DNA of 64,000 nt from Shumkonia mesophila (GTDB lineage Bacteria > Pseudomonadota > Alphaproteobacteria > Rhodospirillales > Shumkoniaceae). The translations under genes and the position numbers were made by a program. Below, piece by piece: positions 24,845 to 35,806 of this stretch (the stretch's first letter is position 1; each line of letters opens with the position of its first letter). Location: assembly GCF_026163695.1 (NCBI RefSeq), contig NZ_JAOTID010000017.1, positions 1-64,000 on the forward strand, read 5' to 3'. A model generated the notes under the pieces. It was not told where the DNA came from and searched no databases. It saw nothing but the letters and a program-made list of their open reading frames with translations.

Positions 24845-24880
24845 GAGCCTTGGCGGCTCACGGAGCCGCCCGCGGGGCTC
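24845..24880. terminator. Hairpin between prmC and the DUF4167 gene
   Basis: ggcggctc (24852-24859) pairs exactly with gagccgcc (24863-24870), and outer gagcc/ggctc arms extend it. It lies about 40 bases past prmC in a 210-bp gap that also contains runs of T at 24820 and 24910. It may end the hemA-prfA-prmC transcript and isolate the DUF4167 promoter. Confidence 0.45.
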
Positions 24881-24918
24881 AACCTAGACAGGTTTGCAGC
24901 GTATTCCAACCTTTTTTT

Positions 24919-25817
24919 TCAATATTTTTCAGGACGCTGCCGGATAACGACCAGGCAACGCGGGGTTCCGCCGAGGTCGGCCATGAACGTCACCACCCGC
25001 AAGCCGGTCTCCGCCAGGATGGCCGTCACTTCCACCGCCTGCCCCTGGCCGATCTCCAGGAAGGCGGCGCCGTCGTCGGCGAGCAGGCGACGCACGTGCG
25101 GCGCCAGGGCCCGGTAGGCAGCCAGCCCGTCGGCGCCGCCGGCCAGGGCCAGCCTCGGCTCGTAGCGGGCGACTTCGGGATCGAGTCTGTCCAGGTCTCC
25201 GTCCGCGATGTAGGGCGGGTTGGCGACGATCACCTGGAAACGCTCGGCAAGGTCGCATCCCCAATCGCCGGCGAGGAAACGGGCGCGGCCGGCCAGACCC
25301 AGGGCGCGCGCGTTGTCGCGGGCGACGGCAAGCGCGGCCGGGCTGATGTCGACCCCGGTCCCGGCCGCCGCCGGCCATTCACTGAGCAGGGCCAGCAGCA
25401 GGCAACCGGTGCCGGTGCCGAAATCCAGCACGTGCAGCCCGGCGCCGCCGGGATAGTCGCGCGCCGCCGCCCAGGCCAGCGCCGCCTCGATCAGGGTCTC
25501 GCTGTCGGGGCGCGGCGTCAGGGTGGCGGCGGTGACGCGGAAGGGCAGGCTCCAGAACTCGCGCTCGCCCAGGATGTGCGACATCGGTTCGCGGCGTTCG
25601 CGGCGCCCCAGCAGCTCGGCGACGCGCTGGGCCGCCAGGGCGTCGACGGCGTCGTCGCGGCGCGCCAGCAGGGCGGCGGCGTCCAGGCCCAGCGCCATGC
25701 CGACGATGAGCCGGGCGTCGAGACGGGCCGATTCCACGCGCGCTTCGGCCAAGCGGCCTGCCGCACCGGCGAGGAGAGCCCCGACGGTGACCACGCCCGG
25801 CCGGGTGGGAGCCCTGC

Positions 25818-25821
<4 letters not shown>
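24919..25821 (-). CDS. prmC: Release factor glutamine N5-methyltransferase PrmC
   Basis: A 300-residue enzyme that methylates the Gln of the GGQ motif in release factors. N-terminal helical domain about 1-100 with [14 protein letters not shown], then an SAM-binding Rossmann domain with DFGTGTG (133-139) and the catalytic NPPY at 201-204. The start overlaps the prfA stop by four bases, which matches their function: the substrate RF1 is encoded by the preceding gene. Confidence 0.96.
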
Positions 25822-26891
<1,070 letters not shown>

Positions 26892-26897
26892 GGCTTC

Positions 26898-28244
26898 CTA
26901 CCTTTCCTTGACGTCGTCGGCATCGTCCGCCGCCGCCGACCGTTCCCCGTCCGCGTCGTCCCCGGCGTCGAGCGTGAACAGATGATCCAGCGTGCGCGCG
27001 GCCTCGGCAAGATCAAACGGCGCCGCCCCGCCTTCGCCTCCCGGACGCCTGGCAGCCAGCGCGCGCAGGGACCGCGAGGGCCCGTGCAGCAGGCGGTTGA
27101 CCAGCAGCCGGGTGGCCCGCTCGGCGTCGCCACCGGCGTCTTCCAGCGCCCCGGCGCGCACCGCCTCGAAATGGGCGCGCAGGCGGGTCAGGGCCGGCGC
27201 CGCCTTGCGCTCGGCGCGGCCGTGCAGGAAGGCCGCCACCTCGGCGTCGACGATCCGCCAGGCGGCGCGGGCCTCGGCCTCGCGATTGCTGCGGCCCTCC
27301 ATGGCCACCCGTTCGAGGTCGTTGAGGTCATAGAGGAACGCCGCGTCGATGCGATTGACCGCCGGCTCGACGTCGCCCGGGATGCCGGCGTCGACGATGA
27401 ATACCGGCCGGCGGCGGCGCTGGCGCAGGGCGGCCGTCACCAGGTCGGCGGTGAGCACGTGCTGGCGCCGGCCCAGCCCCGCCAGCACCACGTCGGCCGC
27501 CGCCAGGCGCGACACCAGGTTGTCGTAGGGCGCGAAATGGCAGTTCAGCGCGCGCGCCGAGGCCTGGGCGCGCGTCTCGGTGGGGTGGATCACCGTCAGG
27601 TCGCCAAGGCCGCCGGCCAAAAGTTCGCCGGCCACCAGTTCGCCCATCTCGCCGGCGCCGATCAAAAGGCCGGCGCAGCGCTGGAGGTCGCCGTGCAGGT
27701 CGCGGGCCAGTTGCACGGCGGCGGCGGCGATGGAGACCGGCCGCTCGCCGATGGCGGTCTCGCTGCGCACCCGCTTGGCGGCGCCATAGGCCGCCTGCAG
27801 CAGGGCCTCCAGCCCCGAGCCGGTCATCGCCGCCTCCCGGGCGATGCGGTGGCCGGCCTTGACCTGGCCCAGCACCTGGGGCTCGCCGATCACCTGGCTG
27901 TCGAGCGAGGCGGTGACGGTGAAGACGTGGCGCACCGCGTCGGCGTCCCAATGGACGTAAAGCTGGCCGGCCAGTTCGGCGGCGTCCATGCCGGCCCGTT
28001 CGGCCATCAATGCCGTCACCGCGCGGCGGGCCGCCTCGCGATCGGCATGGAAAGCCACCACCTCGACCCGGTCGCAGGTGGACAGCACCATGGCGTCGCC
28101 GAGGCCGGCGACGCGCAGGCGGGCCAGGAAGGCCGGAAGTTCGGCATCCTCGACGAAAAGACGGTCGCGCAGGGACAGCGAACTCGACCGGTGATTGGCG
28201 CCGACGACAATCGGCCGCGCCGTCGTGGGTGTTCCCTCGGCCAT
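26898..28244 (-). CDS. hemA: Glutamyl-tRNA reductase
   Basis: A 448-residue NADPH-dependent enzyme that makes glutamate-1-semialdehyde for tetrapyrrole synthesis by the C5 route. The catalytic Cys57 lies in STCDRVE; most homologues have TCNR, so Asp58 is a small variation. The dinucleotide motif IGAGEMGELVA and the C-terminal dimerisation helices are present. A Gly/Asp-rich tail of about 40 residues is extra. Having C5-pathway hemA is notable because many Alphaproteobacteria use the ALA synthase route instead. Overlaps none of its neighbours; it lies in a tight operon between hisS and prfA. Confidence 0.93.
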   Translation of the reverse strand: MAEGTPTTARPIVVGANHRSSSLSLRDRLFVEDAELPAFLARLRVAGLGDAMVLSTCDRVEVVAFHADREAARRAVTALMAERAGMDAAELAGQLYVHWDADAVRHVFTVTASLDSQVIGEPQVLGQVKAGHRIAREAAMTGSGLEALLQAAYGAAKRVRSETAIGERPVSIAAAAVQLARDLHGDLQRCAGLLIGAGEMGELVAGELLAGGLGDLTVIHPTETRAQASARALNCHFAPYDNLVSRLAAADVVLAGLGRRQHVLTADLVTAALRQRRRRPVFIVDAGIPGDVEPAVNRIDAAFLYDLNDLERVAMEGRSNREAEARAAWRIVDAEVAAFLHGRAERKAAPALTRLRAHFEAVRAGALEDAGGDAERATRLLVNRLLHGPSRSLRALAARRPGGEGGAAPFDLAEAARTLDHLFTLDAGDDADGERSAAADDADDVKER

Positions 28245-28251
28245 GGCCGCC

Positions 28252-29496
28252 CTATCGGAAGCGGCCGAGGTGTTCCTCCAGAACCGTCAAGGGCACCTCG
28301 GCCTGTTCGCCGGAATCCATGTCGCGGACGGCCGCCGCGCCGCGCGCCATCTCGTCGCCGCCCAGGATGACGGCGGCCCGGGCGTTCAACGCGTTGGCCC
28401 GCTTCATCCGCTTGCCCAGATTGCCGGAAAATCCGAGATCGACGGCAAAGCCGGCTCGGCGCAGCCCCTGGGTCACGGCGAAGGCCCGCTCCTCGGCCTC
28501 CTCGCCGATCGGGATCACCACCAGCGGGCGCGCCGCCTTCGGCGCCCCCTCGACCAGCATGGCCAGCCGCTCGACCCCCGCCGCCCAGCCGATCCCCGGC
28601 GTCTGCGGCCCGCCCATCTGGCGGATCAGGCCGTCGTAGCGGCCGCCGGCCAGCACGGTACCCTGGGCGCCCAGGGCATCGGTGGTGAACTCGAACGCGG
28701 TGTGGCAGTAATAGTCGAGCCCGCGCACCAGGCGCGGGTTGATCCTGTAGGGTACCCCCGCCGTTTCGAGACCTTTGAGCAAGGCGTCGAAGAAGCGCCG
28801 CGACTCGTCGTTCAGGCTGTCCGACATCAGGGGCGCCCCGGCGACGATTTCGCGGTCGGTCTCGTCCTTGGAATCGAGGATGCGCAGGGGGTTGCGCTCC
28901 AGCCTGTCACGGCTGTCGGCCGACAGCCGGTCCTTGTGATCCTTGAGATAGTCGACCAGGCGCGCGCGGTAAGCGTCGCGGCTTTCGCCGTCGCCCAGGC
29001 TGTTCAGCTCGCACACCACCTTGCCGGCCAAACCCAGCGCATCGAGGATATGGGCGCCCAGCGCGATGACCTCGACGTCGGCCAGCGGCCTGACCACCCC
29101 CAGCAGTTCGACGCCGATCTGGTGGAACTGGCGCAGGCGGCCCTTCTGCGGGCGCTCGTAGCGGAACATCGGGCCACGGTAGAAGAACTTCAGCGGCAGG
29201 TTCTGGGCCAGCCCCTCCGAGATGAAGGCGCGCGCCACCCCCGCCGTGCCCTCGGGCCGAAGGGTGATGCGATCGCCGCCCTTGTCCTCGAAGGTGTACA
29301 TCTCCTTGGTCACGATGTCCGAGGTATCGCCCAGCGTGCGGGCGAAGACCTCGGTGAATTCGAAGATCGGCGTCGATATCTCGGCGTAGCCATAGCGCGA
29401 GGCGACGGCGCGGGCCGTTTCCTCGACATGGCGATGACGCAGGATGTCGTCGGCGAGGATGTCGCGGGTGCCGCGAACCGGCTTGAGCGAGGACAT
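28252..29496 (-). CDS. hisS: Histidyl-tRNA synthetase
   Basis: A 414-residue class II aminoacyl-tRNA synthetase. N-terminal KPVRGTRDIL, motif 2 region FYRGPMFRYERPQKGRLRQFHQ, the His-specific RGLDYYCHTAFEF and GGRYDGL, and the C-terminal anticodon-binding domain are all visible. The frame extends upstream, but the family N-terminus and ATG at 29496 fix the start. Seventeen bases after ispG and seven before hemA, in one transcription unit. Confidence 0.96.
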   Translation of the reverse strand: MSSLKPVRGTRDILADDILRHRHVEETARAVASRYGYAEISTPIFEFTEVFARTLGDTSDIVTKEMYTFEDKGGDRITLRPEGTAGVARAFISEGLAQNLPLKFFYRGPMFRYERPQKGRLRQFHQIGVELLGVVRPLADVEVIALGAHILDALGLAGKVVCELNSLGDGESRDAYRARLVDYLKDHKDRLSADSRDRLERNPLRILDSKDETDREIVAGAPLMSDSLNDESRRFFDALLKGLETAGVPYRINPRLVRGLDYYCHTAFEFTTDALGAQGTVLAGGRYDGLIRQMGGPQTPGIGWAAGVERLAMLVEGAPKAARPLVVIPIGEEAEERAFAVTQGLRRAGFAVDLGFSGNLGKRMKRANALNARAAVILGGDEMARGAAAVRDMDSGEQAEVPLTVLEEHLGRFR

Positions 29497-29513
29497 GGGC
29501 TTTCTGGGTCCGT

Positions 29514-30788
29514 TTACCGGGAGGCCGCCGTATCGGCACGGCGATCCGTGTTCTGGCCGGGGTCCGCCGCGGCGGCCCCGTAGCGCGTTTCGATATAGGT
29601 CTCGACGATCTTCTGGAATTCGTCGGCGATGCCGGCACCGCGCAGCGTCACCGTTTTGCGCCCGTCGATGAAAACCGGGGCCGCCGGCTCCTCGCCGGTG
29701 CCGGGCAGGCTGATGCCGATGTCGGCGTGCTTGCTTTCGCCCGGCCCGTTGACGATGCAACCCATGACCGCCAGGTTCATGCTCTCGACGCCCGGATAGC
29801 GTTGCCGCCACTCGGGCATGCGCTTGCGCACGAAGGTCTGGATGCGGTCGGCCAGTTCCTGGAACACCGTGCTGGTGGTCCGCCCGCAACCCGGGCACGA
29901 CGTCACCTGCGGCACGAACGAGCGGAAGCCCATGGTCTGCAGGATCTCCTGGGCGACCACCACTTCCTGGGTGCGGGCGCCGCCCGGCTCCGGCGTCAGC
30001 GATACCCGGATGGTGTCGCCGATGCCCTCCTGCAACAGCACGGAAAGCGCCGCCGTCGAGGCGACGATGCCCTTCGAGCCCATGCCCGCCTCGGTCAGGC
30101 CCAGATGCAGGGCGTAATCGCCGCGCGCCGCCAGGTTGCGATAGACGGCGACCAGGCTTTGCACGTTGCTGACCTTGCACGACAGCACGATGCGATCCCG
30201 CCCCAGGCCCAGTTCCTCGGCGCGCGCCGCGTTGTCGAGGGCCGACACCACCAGGGCTTCCCGCATCACCGCCTCGGCCGGCTTGGGTTGCGCCGACTTG
30301 GCGTTCTCGTCCATCAGGCGGGCCAACAGTTCCTGATCCAGGCTGCCCCAGTTGACGCCGATGCGCACCGGCTTTCCATAGCGCATCGCCAGTTCGATCA
30401 TCGTCGAAAACTGCCGGTCGCGCTTTTCGCGAAAGCCGACGTTGCCGGGGTTGATGCGGTACTTGGCCAGGGCCTCGGCGCAGGCCGGATGATCGGTGAG
30501 CAGCTTGTGACCGACGTAATGGAAGTCGCCGATCAGCGGCACGGCGACGCCTTGGGCGTCGAGGATGTCGCGGATGCGCGGTACTGCGGCGGCCGCCTCG
30601 GGCCGGTCCACCGTGACGCGCACCAGTTCCGAGCCGGCGCGGGCCAGCGCCGCCACCTGGGCCGCCGTTCCCTCGGCGTCCGCGGTGTCGGTGTTGGTCA
30701 TCGACTGCACGACGATCGGCGCGTTGCCGCCGATGGTCACGCCGCCGACGGTGACCGAAACGCTGTTCCGTCGCTGGTAGCCGTTCAT
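29514..30788 (-). CDS. ispG: 4-hydroxy-3-methylbut-2-enyl diphosphate synthase
   Basis: A 424-residue iron-sulfur enzyme of the MEP isoprenoid pathway, converting MEcPP to HMBPP. Cluster ligands are Cys298 and Cys301 in SCPGCGRTT and Cys343 in [11 protein letters not shown]-terminal TIM-barrel region includes [11 protein letters not shown]. Followed by hisS, as in many Gram-negatives. A hairpin at 30815-30834 lies just upstream of its start. Confidence 0.97.
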   Translation of the reverse strand: MNGYQRRNSVSVTVGGVTIGGNAPIVVQSMTNTDTADAEGTAAQVAALARAGSELVRVTVDRPEAAAAVPRIRDILDAQGVAVPLIGDFHYVGHKLLTDHPACAEALAKYRINPGNVGFREKRDRQFSTMIELAMRYGKPVRIGVNWGSLDQELLARLMDENAKSAQPKPAEAVMREALVVSALDNAARAEELGLGRDRIVLSCKVSNVQSLVAVYRNLAARGDYALHLGLTEAGMGSKGIVASTAALSVLLQEGIGDTIRVSLTPEPGGARTQEVVVAQEILQTMGFRSFVPQVTSCPGCGRTTSTVFQELADRIQTFVRKRMPEWRQRYPGVESMNLAVMGCIVNGPGESKHADIGISLPGTGEEPAAPVFIDGRKTVTLRGAGIADEFQKIVETYIETRYGAAAADPGQNTDRRADTAASR

Positions 30789-30814
30789 GCGCAGGGCCCG
30801 TTCATCAAAATGGC

Positions 30815-30834
30815 CGGCCTCCCTCGGGAGGCCG
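30815..30834 (-). terminator. Hairpin between rodZ-like gene and ispG
   Basis: cggcctccc and gggaggccg form a 9-bp stem with a 2-base loop; on the minus strand it is followed by gccatttt. It probably ends or attenuates transcription of the RodZ-like gene just before ispG. Confidence 0.55.
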
Positions 30835-30935
30835 CCGCCGTTTAATGCCGCATCCGCGCCCCGGCGGTCAACGGTGGAGTCGCCCTCCCCTTCCGCCGAG
30901 GTCCCCCGGAGATATGGAAACCCGCCCGAAGCGGA

Positions 30936-32297
30936 TCAATCGACGACGGCCGTTCCCGCCTTCAGCCGGTCGGCTTCCAGCGTCACGTCGCGGCGCACCG
31001 TGCCGACGTCGCCGATGGCGGGCACCGGCTGGCCGTCGACCAGGATTTCCAGCCCGCCGGCGTTTCCGGTCAGCAGGCTGAGGCTCGGCTGGTTGGGCAC
31101 CGGATAGGTTTCGCCGGCCCTGAGAAGGCGGGTCACCAGAAGCCGCCGGGCGACGCCGTCGCGAACCTGAATCCAACTGTCCAGCTTGGCCCTGACCACG
31201 ATCCGCGGCGGAATGGCGGCCGGCGCCGGCGCGTCGGCCGGGGTGGCGGGCTGTGCCGCGGCGGGGCCTTCGGCCGTCGCTGCCGGGGGCGCCGGCGGCT
31301 GGGCCGGCGCCGTCGCCGGGGCGGCGGGCGGAGCCGCGGGCGGGGCCGCAGGCGGCGAAACGGACGTTTCGGGCGCCGAGGCGGCCGGGGGCGTCGTCGC
31401 CGGCGGGGCCGGGGGCGTCGGGCGGACCGGCTGCACGGCCGGCGCGCTCGGCGCGTTTGCCGGCGGCTCGACCCGCGCCACCGGCGGCGGCGACGGTTCG
31501 GCCGGAGCGGCCGTCGGCGCGGCGGGAGACGCCGGAGCCGGGGCTGCGGCCGGCGTCGGCGAGGGCGGAGGAGCCGTCACCGGCTTGCTGGCCACCTGCG
31601 GCTGCGGCTGCGGCGACGGGGCCGGCGCGGCCTTGGCCGGCGGCTCGGAGGGAGCGACGGCCGGCGCCGGAGTTTCGGCCGGCGGGGCGGCGGTCTGGCC
31701 AGCCGGCGGGACCGGCTCCGACCCCGGCGCCGGAGCGGCGGGCGCCGGCGCTTCCGGGGCCGATGTCGCGGCGCCGCTCGCCGTGTCCGGCGGAACGGCG
31801 GCGGGAGCGGGAGCGGTGGCCGGGGCGTCGCCGTCGCCGCGGATCATCGCGGTCAGGCGGTCGGGCAGCGGCGAGACGAGATCGTCGAAAAGGGAGTGCT
31901 TGGAGGTTCCCAGATACCAGGCGCCATACGCCACGGCCGCCATCAGGATGCCGACGAAGATGATGGCGCCGCCCGGCGTGCTGCGCTCGGCGATGGGCGA
32001 GGGAAAGACCAGATCGCTGCGGCGTTCCAGGTTCTCGGCCTCGGCCTTGAACCGGCGCACCACCTCTTCGCTGTCGAGGCCCAGATGCTCGGCATAGGTG
32101 CGCACGAAGCCGATGGCGTAGGCCGAGCCGGGAAGGTCCTGATAGCGCCCGTCCTCGATGGCCTCCAGGAACGGATGGCGGATGCGCAGCAGGGCCGAGA
32201 TATCCTGCAACTCCTCGCCGCGCCGTAATCGCGAAGCCCGAAGCAGCGCCCCGACGCCGGGCTCGTATCCGTGATTCTGGCCGATCTCAGCGTTCAT
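30936..32297 (-). CDS. RodZ-like HTH/DUF4115 membrane protein
   Basis: A 453-residue protein. Cytoplasmic helix-turn-helix about 15-85 (LLRASRLRRGEELQDISALL), single transmembrane helix about 109-130 (GGAIIFVGILMAAVAYGAWYLG), a periplasmic Pro/Ala-rich linker of over 200 residues (about 157-372), and a C-terminal DUF4115 domain. RodZ couples the MreB filament to cell-wall synthesis and sets rod or spiral shape. The linker is much longer than in E. coli and is almost only Pro, Ala and Thr. The position just before ispG is shared with many bacteria. Confidence 0.85.
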   Translation of the reverse strand: MNAEIGQNHGYEPGVGALLRASRLRRGEELQDISALLRIRHPFLEAIEDGRYQDLPGSAYAIGFVRTYAEHLGLDSEEVVRRFKAEAENLERRSDLVFPSPIAERSTPGGAIIFVGILMAAVAYGAWYLGTSKHSLFDDLVSPLPDRLTAMIRGDGDAPATAPAPAAVPPDTASGAATSAPEAPAPAAPAPGSEPVPPAGQTAAPPAETPAPAVAPSEPPAKAAPAPSPQPQPQVASKPVTAPPPSPTPAAAPAPASPAAPTAAPAEPSPPPVARVEPPANAPSAPAVQPVRPTPPAPPATTPPAASAPETSVSPPAAPPAAPPAAPATAPAQPPAPPAATAEGPAAAQPATPADAPAPAAIPPRIVVRAKLDSWIQVRDGVARRLLVTRLLRAGETYPVPNQPSLSLLTGNAGGLEILVDGQPVPAIGDVGTVRRDVTLEADRLKAGTAVVD

Positions 32298-32492
32298 AAT
32301 GTCCCTTGCCGAGCGTGCATTCTTGCAATCTCGGCCCCTTGGTACAATGTCGCCCCCCGCGAACCAACCCCCGTTCGCATCCCTGCAAAAACTCCCTGCG
32401 GGAAAGTATTGGGACGATCAGCGTTTCGCCTTGTTATCCGGGGCACATTCTGCCCCAATATTAAGAAAATTCAAGCAAGAAAGGGCATTAAC
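32298..32492. other. AT-richer gap between ptsP and the RodZ-like gene
   Basis: A 195-bp gap that should hold the RodZ-like gene's promoter on the minus strand. It contains a small hairpin (ggggca 32440-32445 with tgcccc 32451-32456) that may end the ptsP transcript. No gene is seen. Confidence 0.4.
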
Positions 32493-34760
32493 TTAAATCA
32501 TCACTCCATGATCTTGCGCGAACGTGCGCAACTTGTCCCTGACGCTGTGATCGGTGGCGTCGGAAATTCTCTCCATATAGGCGGTCAGGGGAGCGAGGGT
32601 CAGGCTGCGGACCATCGCCTTGACGCGGCCGACCGAGGAGGGCGCCATCGACAGCCGCCGGAAACCCAGCCCGATCAGCGCCATGGCGTCCAGCGGATTG
32701 CCCGCCATCTCGCCGCACAGGCTGACCGGCACGCCGGCAGCGTCGCACTGGGTGACGATTTCGCCAAGCACCCTCAGCACGGCCGGCGAGATGGGGTCGT
32801 AGCGGTCGGCGAGGCGCGAGTTGCCTCGGTCGCTGGCGAACAGGAATTGCACCAGATCGTTGCTGCCGACCGACAGGAAATCCACCCTTTTCAGCATGCC
32901 GGGAAGCTGGAAGACCAGGGCCGGAACCTCCAGCATGGCGCCGACCTGGACGCTTTTGGGCATCGGCTTGCCCTGCTTGCGCATGCGGTCGAGTTCCATG
33001 TCCAGCATGCGGCGCGCGGCGTCGTATTCGGCGATCTCGGCGATCATCGGAAACATCATCCGAAGATCGCGCCCGGCGGTGGCCAGGATCATCGCCCGCA
33101 ACTGATGGCGCAGGATGGACGGCCGATCGAGGCAGATGCGGATGGCCCGCCAGCCCATGGCCGGGTTGTCGCCGGCCGAGCTGTCCCAGTAGGGCAGCAC
33201 CTTGTCGCCGCCGACGTCGATGGTCCGGAAGATCACCGGCTTGCCGTCCGCCTGTTCCAGGATCTCGCCGTACAGGGCGGCCTGGGTGTCGACGTCGGGG
33301 AAGTCGTGGCGGACCATGAAGGGAATTTCGGTCCGATAGAGGCCGACGCCGTCGGCGCCGGTTTCGGCGATCTGCGGCATGTCGATGCGCAGGCCGGCGT
33401 TGATGTGCACTTCGATCCTGACGCCGTCGCGGGTCTGGGCCGGCAGGTCGCGCACCGCCGCATAGCTGGCCTTGCGGCGGTCGCGCTCGACGATGCTGTC
33501 GCGATAGGACTGGCGCACGCTTTCGCTGGGGCGGACCAGCACGCTGCCGTGGTCGCCGTCGACGATCAGCGGATCGCCCTCCTCGACGCGCGCCAGCACG
33601 CCCTTGGCCTGGCCGACCATCGGGATGTCGAGCGCGCGCGCGATGATCGCCACGTGGGCCATCGGCGAGCCTTCCTCGAGCACCACGGCGCGCAGCCGCG
33701 AGCGGTCGAATTCCAGCAGCTCGGCCGGCCCCAGGTTGCGGGCGATCAGGACCACGTCCTCGGGCAGCGGCACCGGCGGATTCAGGTCGTCATCGCCGAC
33801 CAGATGCTTGATCAGCCGCTGCGCCAGGTCGTCGAGGTCGTGGACGCGTTCGCGCAGATAGCGGTCCGACACCTGGCTCAAGCGCGCCCGGATGTCGTTC
33901 TGCACCTTCATGACGGCGGCCTCGGCGGTCAGCCCGCCGTCGATCGCCTCGCCGATGCGCCCCAGCCAGCCGGCATCCTCGGCGATCATGCGATAGCTTT
34001 CGAGGATGCCGCGATGCTCGCCGCCGTTGGAAAGCGTCTCGTCCTTGAGCAGGGCGTCCAGCGCGCCGTGCATCTCGGCGACGGCCTGGCGCAGCCGGGC
34101 GTGCTCTTCCTCGATATCCTCGGCGACCAGGCGGCTGACCTGCACGTGCGGACGGGCCAGCACGGCCAGCCCCATGCCCATGCCCCGGTGGAAGCGGGCC
34201 GCCGCGATCTGCAGCGGCGCCACCGCGATGCCGTCGGTGGGCACCAACTCCTCGCCGCCGACCAGTTCGCCGCCGGCGATCATTTCGGCCAGCACCATGG
34301 CGATGGTCTGGAGGATCTCGACTTCGGTGGCGACGTAGCGCCGCCGGGTGCGGTTCTGCACCACCAGCACGCCGAGCACGCGGCCGCCGCGCAGGACCGG
34401 CACGCCCATCAGCGAATGATAGATCTCTTCGCCGGTTTCCGGCCGGAACACGAACGCCGGGTGATGCTGGGCGTCGGACAGCGCCAGCGGCCGCGTGCGC
34501 GCCGCGATGACGCCGACCAGGCCCTCGCCGACCCGAAGGCGGGTCTGGTGCACGGCGGCCTGCTTCAGGCCCTCGGTGGCGAACAGTTCCAGCACGTCGC
34601 CGGCCCGGCGGATGTAGACCGAGCACACCTCGGCCCCCATGCCGCCGGCGATCAGCGACACCATGCGGTTCAGCCGGTCCTGGCCGCTTCCGGCGCCCGC
34701 CATAACATCGCGGGCCCGGGCCAGGAGCTGACGCGGGGTGATTTTCGACCGCGCGCTCAT
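32493..34760 (-). CDS. ptsP: EI-Ntr, nitrogen-PTS phosphoenolpyruvate phosphotransferase
   Basis: A 755-residue protein. GAF domain about 25-160, then the EI phosphohistidine domain with active His369 in EEGSPMAHVAIIARAL, and the C-terminal PEP-binding barrel with GADGVGLYRTEIPF and the catalytic Cys in VSLCGEMAG. EI-Ntr starts the NPr/EIIA-Ntr phosphorelay that links carbon and nitrogen status. The GAF domain senses glutamine and 2-oxoglutarate in relatives. One base separates it from the nitronate monooxygenase gene; lysC lies just beyond, a common alphaproteobacterial neighbourhood. Confidence 0.95.
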   Translation of the reverse strand: MSARSKITPRQLLARARDVMAGAGSGQDRLNRMVSLIAGGMGAEVCSVYIRRAGDVLELFATEGLKQAAVHQTRLRVGEGLVGVIAARTRPLALSDAQHHPAFVFRPETGEEIYHSLMGVPVLRGGRVLGVLVVQNRTRRRYVATEVEILQTIAMVLAEMIAGGELVGGEELVPTDGIAVAPLQIAAARFHRGMGMGLAVLARPHVQVSRLVAEDIEEEHARLRQAVAEMHGALDALLKDETLSNGGEHRGILESYRMIAEDAGWLGRIGEAIDGGLTAEAAVMKVQNDIRARLSQVSDRYLRERVHDLDDLAQRLIKHLVGDDDLNPPVPLPEDVVLIARNLGPAELLEFDRSRLRAVVLEEGSPMAHVAIIARALDIPMVGQAKGVLARVEEGDPLIVDGDHGSVLVRPSESVRQSYRDSIVERDRRKASYAAVRDLPAQTRDGVRIEVHINAGLRIDMPQIAETGADGVGLYRTEIPFMVRHDFPDVDTQAALYGEILEQADGKPVIFRTIDVGGDKVLPYWDSSAGDNPAMGWRAIRICLDRPSILRHQLRAMILATAGRDLRMMFPMIAEIAEYDAARRMLDMELDRMRKQGKPMPKSVQVGAMLEVPALVFQLPGMLKRVDFLSVGSNDLVQFLFASDRGNSRLADRYDPISPAVLRVLGEIVTQCDAAGVPVSLCGEMAGNPLDAMALIGLGFRRLSMAPSSVGRVKAMVRSLTLAPLTAYMERISDATDHSVRDKLRTFAQDHGVMI

Positions 34761-34761
34761 G

Positions 34762-35796
34762 CTATGCCGCCCCGGCTTTTTCCCGGGTTTCCAGGACCGC
34801 TTCCGCCTGGGCCATCAGTTCCGCCAGGATCTCGGCCACCGGCTGTTCCCGCGTCACCATGCCGACGCTCTGGCCGGCCATCAGCGAGCCGTTCTCGACG
34901 TCGCCGTCGATGATGGCGCGGCGCAACGCCCCGGCCCAGAAATGCTCGATGGCGAGTTGGGCTTCCTTTTGCTCCAATTCGCCGCGGTCGACCTTGCCGA
35001 TCAGCTCGCGCTGGGTCTCCATGAACTTCTGGGTTCCGGCGTTCACCAGCGCGCGCACCGGAATGACCGGGAAGCGCGGGTCCAGTTGCATGGTCGGCAG
35101 CGCGTCGCGGGCCGCGGCGCGAATGAAGGCCTGCTTGAATTTGGGATGCGCGATCGATTCGGTGGCGCAGACGAAGCGCGTGCCCAGCTGGCAGCCGGCC
35201 GCCCCCATCTCGAGATAGGCGAGGATCGCCTCGCCGCGCCCGATGCCGCCGGCCACGAAGACCGGCACCTCGGTCACATGGGGCAGGATCTCCTGGGCCA
35301 GCACGCTGGTCACCACCGGGCCGATGTGGCCACCGGCCTCCGACCCCTCGATGACCAGGGCGTCGACGCCGTTGCGGATCAGCCGCTTGGCCAGCGACAG
35401 CGCCGGCGCGAAACAAACGACCTTGATGCCGGCTTCCTTGAGCCGGCGGATGGCGGTCCCCGGCGGCAGGCCGCCGGCCAGCACCACGTGGCCCACGCCC
35501 CGCTCGACGCACACCTCGATCAGGGCATCCAGCTCGGGATGCAGCGTGATCAGGTTGACGCCGAAGGGCTTCGCCGTCAGCGCCTGGGTGGCGGCGATTT
35601 CGGTTCTGAGCAGGTCGGGGTTCATCGCCCCGCAGGCGATGACGCCGAACGCCCCGGCGTTGGAAAGCGCGGCGACCAGGTGGCGTTCCGACACCCACGA
35701 CATGGCGCCGCCCAGGATGGCGACGTCGCAACCCAGAAAGTCGCACCCCCGCCGCCAGAGCGTATTCAGTCTCGATCGGGGGGGGCGCAACATCAT
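34762..35796 (-). CDS. Nitronate monooxygenase-type flavin oxidoreductase
   Basis: A 344-residue FMN-binding TIM-barrel protein. GGAMSWVSERHLVAALSNAGAFGVIACG matches the start of the nitronate monooxygenase/FabK-like family, VIEGSEAGGHIG carries the conserved catalytic His region, and PVFVAGGIGRGEAILAYLEMGAAGCQLGTRF is the phosphate-binding end. It may oxidise nitronates or act as an NAD(P)H-dependent flavin reductase; a FabK role cannot be ruled out. It is inserted between lysC and ptsP with gaps of 10 and 1 bases, so it is co-transcribed. Confidence 0.85.
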   Translation of the reverse strand: MMLRPPRSRLNTLWRRGCDFLGCDVAILGGAMSWVSERHLVAALSNAGAFGVIACGAMNPDLLRTEIAATQALTAKPFGVNLITLHPELDALIEVCVERGVGHVVLAGGLPPGTAIRRLKEAGIKVVCFAPALSLAKRLIRNGVDALVIEGSEAGGHIGPVVTSVLAQEILPHVTEVPVFVAGGIGRGEAILAYLEMGAAGCQLGTRFVCATESIAHPKFKQAFIRAAARDALPTMQLDPRFPVIPVRALVNAGTQKFMETQRELIGKVDRGELEQKEAQLAIEHFWAGALRRAIIDGDVENGSLMAGQSVGMVTREQPVAEILAELMAQAEAVLETREKAGAA

Positions 35797-35806
35797 TCGC
35801 TTGCGG

